Below, one piece after another: positions 60,927-64,000 of a stretch of 64,000 nt of DNA. The translations under genes and the position numbers were made by a program. How positions within the stretch are numbered: the stretch's first letter is position 1; every line of letters starts with the position of its first letter. This DNA comes from Enterococcus casseliflavus NBRC 100478 (lineage in GTDB: Bacteria > Bacillota > Bacilli > Lactobacillales > Enterococcaceae), in NCBI RefSeq assembly GCF_001544095.1, contig NZ_BCPT01000003.1:62001-126000 (forward strand). Reading direction: 5' to 3'. The notes beneath the pieces were generated by a model. The model was not told the origin of the DNA, ran no database searches, and worked only from the letters and a program-made list of their open reading frames with translations.

Positions 60927-62216
60927 ATGGGCATCATCAATTTTATCATTGATAATATTTTAACGCAGGCATCGATCACGATCGCTTTGATCGCGATGTT
61001 AGGGCTGCTGCTTCAGAAAAAGTCAGCAGGTCAAGTCATTTCAGGAAGTTTGAAGACGCTATTGGGCTTCCAGGTTTTAAGCGCTGGTTCTAGCATCATC
61101 GTCGGTAGTTTGACCTATTTCGGCGAGATTTTCACAGAAGGATTCGACATGCAAGGCATAATTCCTTCCATCGAAGCCATCAACGGGCAAGCGATGAATG
61201 AGTTGGGCTTGGGTCGGGACATAGCGCTGACATTTTTAGCCATCTTTGTTTTTAATATTTTATTGGCACGCTTTACAAAATGGAAATATATCTTCTTAAC
61301 GGGTCAAGCCATTTTATGGATGGCGACCATGACGACGGTCTTTGGCTATTTCGCTGGTTTACGGGGCGTTGTCTTGATTCTTGTCGGTGGGTTGATTGGA
61401 GCGATCTTTGCCGTAGCGATGCCAGCGATGGCTCAGCCCATCATCCGCAAAGTCACTGGGTCAGACGACATTGCTCTCGGACATTTCTGTACGATCGGCT
61501 ACCTCTTTGAAGCAGGCGTTGCCTATCTGTTTGGAGAAAGAGGCGAGAAGAAAAAATCGATCGAAGACATCAAACTGCCACGTTCTTTTGAATTTTTACA
61601 AGATACCTATCTTTCTGTCATGGTCGTGATGGTTCCACTGTATATCGTGACGGTCTTGTTTGCTGGAGAAACCTTTGCTTCTACGCTCTCTGGTGATCAA
61701 AATTACATCATGTATGCCTTCTTGCAAGCCATTCAATTCGTGGTTGGGGTCTATGTTTTGCTAGCTGGCGTTCGGTTGCTCTTAGGCGAGATCGTCCCTG
61801 CGTTTCGTGGGATCGCCATGAAATTGGTGCCTGATGCAAAACCAGCACTCGATTGCCCAGTATTCTTCCCATATAGCCCAAATGCAGTTATTTTAGGCTT
61901 CATTACTACAACGATTGGGACAGTCATCGCCATGTTCGTCTTACCAGTCTTTGGCTTGGCGATGATCTTGCCAGGGATGCTGACGAACTTCTTTGCAGGC
62001 GGTACCGCCGGGATCTTCGGCAATGCGGTCGGTGGACGTCGAGGGGCGATCATCGGAGGGATCTTTCACGGCTTCTTCATTACGTTACTGCCAGCCCTAC
62101 TTGTAACGATCTTCAATGAAATGGGCTTTGTTAACGCTACGGCAACTGATGTGGATACCGTTACGGCAGCCTTGCTATATGCTTGGATCATCAGTCCCTT
62201 ATTGAAAAACTTTTAA
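60927..62216 (+). CDS. PTS EIIC component (ascorbate UlaA/SgaT-like)
   Basis: Polytopic sugar permease (429 aa) homologous to the EIIC of the first PTS locus; shared motifs include the EIVPAFRGIAMKLVPDAKPA segment and an NAVGGRRGAIIGG turn. The coupled aldolase suggests a sugar entering as a ketose-1-phosphate or hexitol phosphate, but the substrate is unknown. GAAGGGAG precedes the ATG. Confidence 0.92.
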   Translation: MGIINFIIDNILTQASITIALIAMLGLLLQKKSAGQVISGSLKTLLGFQVLSAGSSIIVGSLTYFGEIFTEGFDMQGIIPSIEAINGQAMNELGLGRDIALTFLAIFVFNILLARFTKWKYIFLTGQAILWMATMTTVFGYFAGLRGVVLILVGGLIGAIFAVAMPAMAQPIIRKVTGSDDIALGHFCTIGYLFEAGVAYLFGERGEKKKSIEDIKLPRSFEFLQDTYLSVMVVMVPLYIVTVLFAGETFASTLSGDQNYIMYAFLQAIQFVVGVYVLLAGVRLLLGEIVPAFRGIAMKLVPDAKPALDCPVFFPYSPNAVILGFITTTIGTVIAMFVLPVFGLAMILPGMLTNFFAGGTAGIFGNAVGGRRGAIIGGIFHGFFITLLPALLVTIFNEMGFVNATATDVDTVTAALLYAWIISPLLKNF

Positions 62217-62234
62217 TCGCTAGGAGGAAGACGC

Positions 62235-62627
62235 ATGTTCTCTTTTTTCAAAAAAGAAAAAAAGCCCACAGAAACACCAGCGGTTGTTTTGACCGCTGAA
62301 GAAAGCCAAGAGGCAGAAGCGCTTATTGCAAATCTAGAAAGTCAGTTGCAAGCAGAAACCGACATCGACGAACAAGCAAAATTGTATGAAGCGTTAGGCT
62401 TAGCGCAGGCAAAACTTTCCCGCACAGAAGAAGCGATCGACGCATTGGAAAAAAGCTTGCAGGCGAAAAAATCGATCGGGGACGGCTACAAAATACTGAT
62501 GTCCCTTTACAATGCTCAGCGTGCCGCCGCCGCACGAAACGGCGACGATGCAAAGATCGACTATTACATGGACAAAATGGAAGAAATGCGGCAAATCGCC
62601 AAACAACTTATGATCAGCGGCAATTAA
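62235..62627 (+). CDS. Small TPR-like protein in the PTS operon
   Basis: Helical protein of 130 aa with a basic start (FSFFKKEKK) and a TPR-like middle (AKLYEALGLAQAKLSRTEEA, residues 45-64, then IDALEKSLQAKKSIG). No catalytic motif is seen; a scaffold or regulatory partner of the PTS or aldolase is possible. TAGGAGG precedes the ATG, 18 bases after EIIC. Confidence 0.82.
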   Translation: MFSFFKKEKKPTETPAVVLTAEESQEAEALIANLESQLQAETDIDEQAKLYEALGLAQAKLSRTEEAIDALEKSLQAKKSIGDGYKILMSLYNAQRAAAARNGDDAKIDYYMDKMEEMRQIAKQLMISGN

Positions 62628-62649
62628 ACTAGACGAGGTGGAATCAAGA

Positions 62650-63516
62650 ATGTATACAACATTAAAAGAAGTAACGAAAACAGCAGAAGCATTGAATTTT
62701 ACAGTGGGGGCTTTTAATACCCATAATTTAGAAATGCTGCCAAGTATGCTGCGGGCGGCCAAAGAGATGGGGGCACCCATCATCATTCAAACAAGTATCG
62801 ATACGGCGAAATACATCGGCTATGATGTCTTGGTCAATGTCGTCAAAACGATTGCCGACCACGAGCTAGTAGATGCTGTCTTGCATTTGGATCATGCCAG
62901 AGATTTCGATGAGATCAAAGCGGCGATTGATAGCGGCTATAGCTCGGTGATGTATGATGGCTCGCATTTGCCCTTCAAAGAAAACATTTTGAAAACGCGC
63001 GCAGTCGTCGAATACGCTCATGCCCATGGGGTGTCCGTCGAAGGAGAACTAGGAACGATCGGCGGCACAGAAGAAGGCATTCATGTGGAAGAAGACGATA
63101 AAGTCTTCACACGCCCAGAAGATGCGGTAGAGTTTGTCGCTGCTACTGGCGTCGATGCGCTAGCCATCGCTATCGGAACCAATCACGGTCAATTCCGCTC
63201 CAAAACCGAAGTGAATGTTGAGTTATTGAAGGAGATCCATGCAGTCGTCGACGTGCCGCTAGTCATTCATGGAGGAACTGGCGTCAAAGAAGAAGATTAT
63301 CCTGAATTGATCAATAACGGCATTCGCAAGTTTAATGTAGGTACTGAATTGTTGGTCAATTGGACGAAGATTGCGAAAGAAAATTTTGGGGCAACGGAAG
63401 TCAACAAATCTTTGCGCCACAACGTGATCCCATCCAATGAAGCCATCAAAGAAATCGTCAAGCACAAGATCGGCCTTTTCATGAATACGAAAGCGCCGAC
63501 TGCGATCGGCAAATAG
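62650..63516 (+). CDS. Class II ketose-bisphosphate aldolase (Fba/GatY/KbaY family)
   Basis: Zinc-dependent aldolase (288 aa) that cleaves a ketose bisphosphate to triose phosphates. Metal and phosphate sites: LHLDHARDFDEIK, VEGELGTIGG, AIAIGTNHGQF, VIHGGTGVK and FNVGTELL. Fructose- versus tagatose-bisphosphate preference cannot be told by eye; the PTS context favours tagatose or a related sugar. ATG 62650 has GAGGTGG upstream; an in-frame GTG four codons earlier is less likely. The stop is followed directly by the next ATG. Confidence 0.92.
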   Translation: MYTTLKEVTKTAEALNFTVGAFNTHNLEMLPSMLRAAKEMGAPIIIQTSIDTAKYIGYDVLVNVVKTIADHELVDAVLHLDHARDFDEIKAAIDSGYSSVMYDGSHLPFKENILKTRAVVEYAHAHGVSVEGELGTIGGTEEGIHVEEDDKVFTRPEDAVEFVAATGVDALAIAIGTNHGQFRSKTEVNVELLKEIHAVVDVPLVIHGGTGVKEEDYPELINNGIRKFNVGTELLVNWTKIAKENFGATEVNKSLRHNVIPSNEAIKEIVKHKIGLFMNTKAPTAIGK

Positions 63517-64000
63517 ATGGTACGCAAAAAGATGCTTGTTTTATTAGCAGGCAGCCCTGGAACTGGAAAAAGTTATTTACTGAATCTGTTGAAGAAACGT
63601 TTTCCTGATCTTTTCGCTCTTACGCCAGATGAAATCAAAGAGTGCTATGCCGAATCCCTTGGCTTTGATTCATTGGCAGAAAAAGCCCAGATCGAAAAGC
63701 AGTATGTTTGGCCTTTTTACTATCAGGCATTGGGCTTGTACATGTCTTTAGGAAAACGGTTGGTGGTCTCGGAATACCCTTTTAGTGAAAAACAGAAGCC
63801 ATTGCTAACTTTTCTCGCCCAAAGCTATGGTTATGAGTGCTTGACCATTCGCTTGACTGCTTCTTTTGAAACCTTATGGGAAAGACGTTACTTACGTGAT
63901 CGAGCGGATGACCGCCATTTGAGTTTTATTATGGAACGGTACCATTACGGGGATGTACTGGAAGATAGACAAGCTGCAACCAACCATATAACCAAAGAAG
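63517..64000 (+). CDS. P-loop kinase/ATPase, cut by window edge
   Basis: First 161 codons of a P-loop protein: Walker A GSPGTGKSY near residue 12, then ALTPDEIKE and an arginine-rich lid ERRYLRDRADDRHLS typical of small-molecule kinases of the AAA_33 type. Start ATG directly follows the aldolase TAG (TAGATG), so translation is coupled; ATG 63532 is an alternative. It could phosphorylate the imported sugar phosphate to the bisphosphate that the aldolase needs, which is inference. Confidence 0.85.
   Translation, partial: MVRKKMLVLLAGSPGTGKSYLLNLLKKRFPDLFALTPDEIKECYAESLGFDSLAEKAQIEKQYVWPFYYQALGLYMSLGKRLVVSEYPFSEKQKPLLTFLAQSYGYECLTIRLTASFETLWERRYLRDRADDRHLSFIMERYHYGDVLEDRQAATNHITKE

Overview
The window looks like chromosomal DNA from an Enterococcus (Lactobacillales). 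The grounds are strong AAGGAGG ribosome sites, short intergenic gaps closed by U-tract hairpins, T-box leaders, several PRD/PTS loci, a UPF0397-type ECF methionine transporter, and the rlmH-htrA and truA-map housekeeping genes. The species cannot be fixed from this sequence. There is no prophage, transposase, CRISPR array or rRNA.

Layout. 1-6500: a cut YtcJ-like amidohydrolase, an orphan PotD-like binding protein, a run of redox enzymes (quinone-type reductase, luciferase-like flavoprotein, F420-reductase-like protein) with a pyrimidine-dimer-glycosylase-family protein, and a DIP1984-family protein. 6500-13800: a methionine region, with a T-box-controlled OppA lipoprotein, tRNA-Leu(CAG), a second T-box, SAM hydrolase and an ECF transporter (MtsTUV-like). 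Both T-boxes appear to carry an ATG (Met) specifier. Five copies of a short conserved element at 8945-16045 read on the minus strand as promoter, 41-nt invariant segment and terminator, and are proposed to be a multicopy small RNA. 14255-17126: an ABC-2 exporter and a zinc metallopeptidase. 17328-21678: a PTS locus of the ascorbate/galactitol type with a SIS-domain protein. 22203-25336: two tandem paralogous membrane-anchored proteins of unknown family, the second broken in a poly-T run. 25686-37300: aldo-keto reductase, Mn catalase, CorA, a sugar ABC importer without its own ATPase, stress proteins, an M42 peptidase, a thioredoxin-like protein, a Usp and three related long hairpins. 37387-42857: YtpR, HtrA, RlmH, a GIY-YIG protein, TruA and Map, with a cluster of DnaA-box-like sites between htrA and rlmH. 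43279-50941: an NlpC/P60 wall hydrolase with a frameshifted signal peptide, Lrp regulator, cysteine hydrolase, MsrA, a permease plus cytosine-deaminase-like pair and an XRE regulator. 51264-53935: a nucleoside salvage operon behind two NrdR-like boxes, with a nonsense codon in the deoxyribosyltransferase gene, then an XRE/TPR regulator. 54137-58263: ApbE flavin transferase, two NAD(P)H:FMN reductases and a FUSC-like membrane protein. 58499-64000: a second PTS locus whose regulator carries a fused EIIA, followed by EIIB, EIIC, a TPR protein, a class II ketose-bisphosphate aldolase and a cut P-loop kinase.

The most interesting signal is at 54137-56952. A signal-peptide-less ApbE is next to a reductase whose last 36 residues hold three repeats (DAISSAS, DAVTSAS, DAVTSAS) resembling the ApbE flavinylation motif D-x-x-S/T-S/G-A-T/S. 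This suggests a cytoplasmic reductase carrying up to three covalent FMNs on a flexible tail. The second is the multicopy minus-strand RNA element, whose terminator stem shows compensatory base changes and whose unpaired part is complementary to a ribosome-binding site plus start codon. Three lesions deserve read-level checking: poly-T frameshifts at 24825-24831 and 43323-43330, and an in-frame TAG at 51995.
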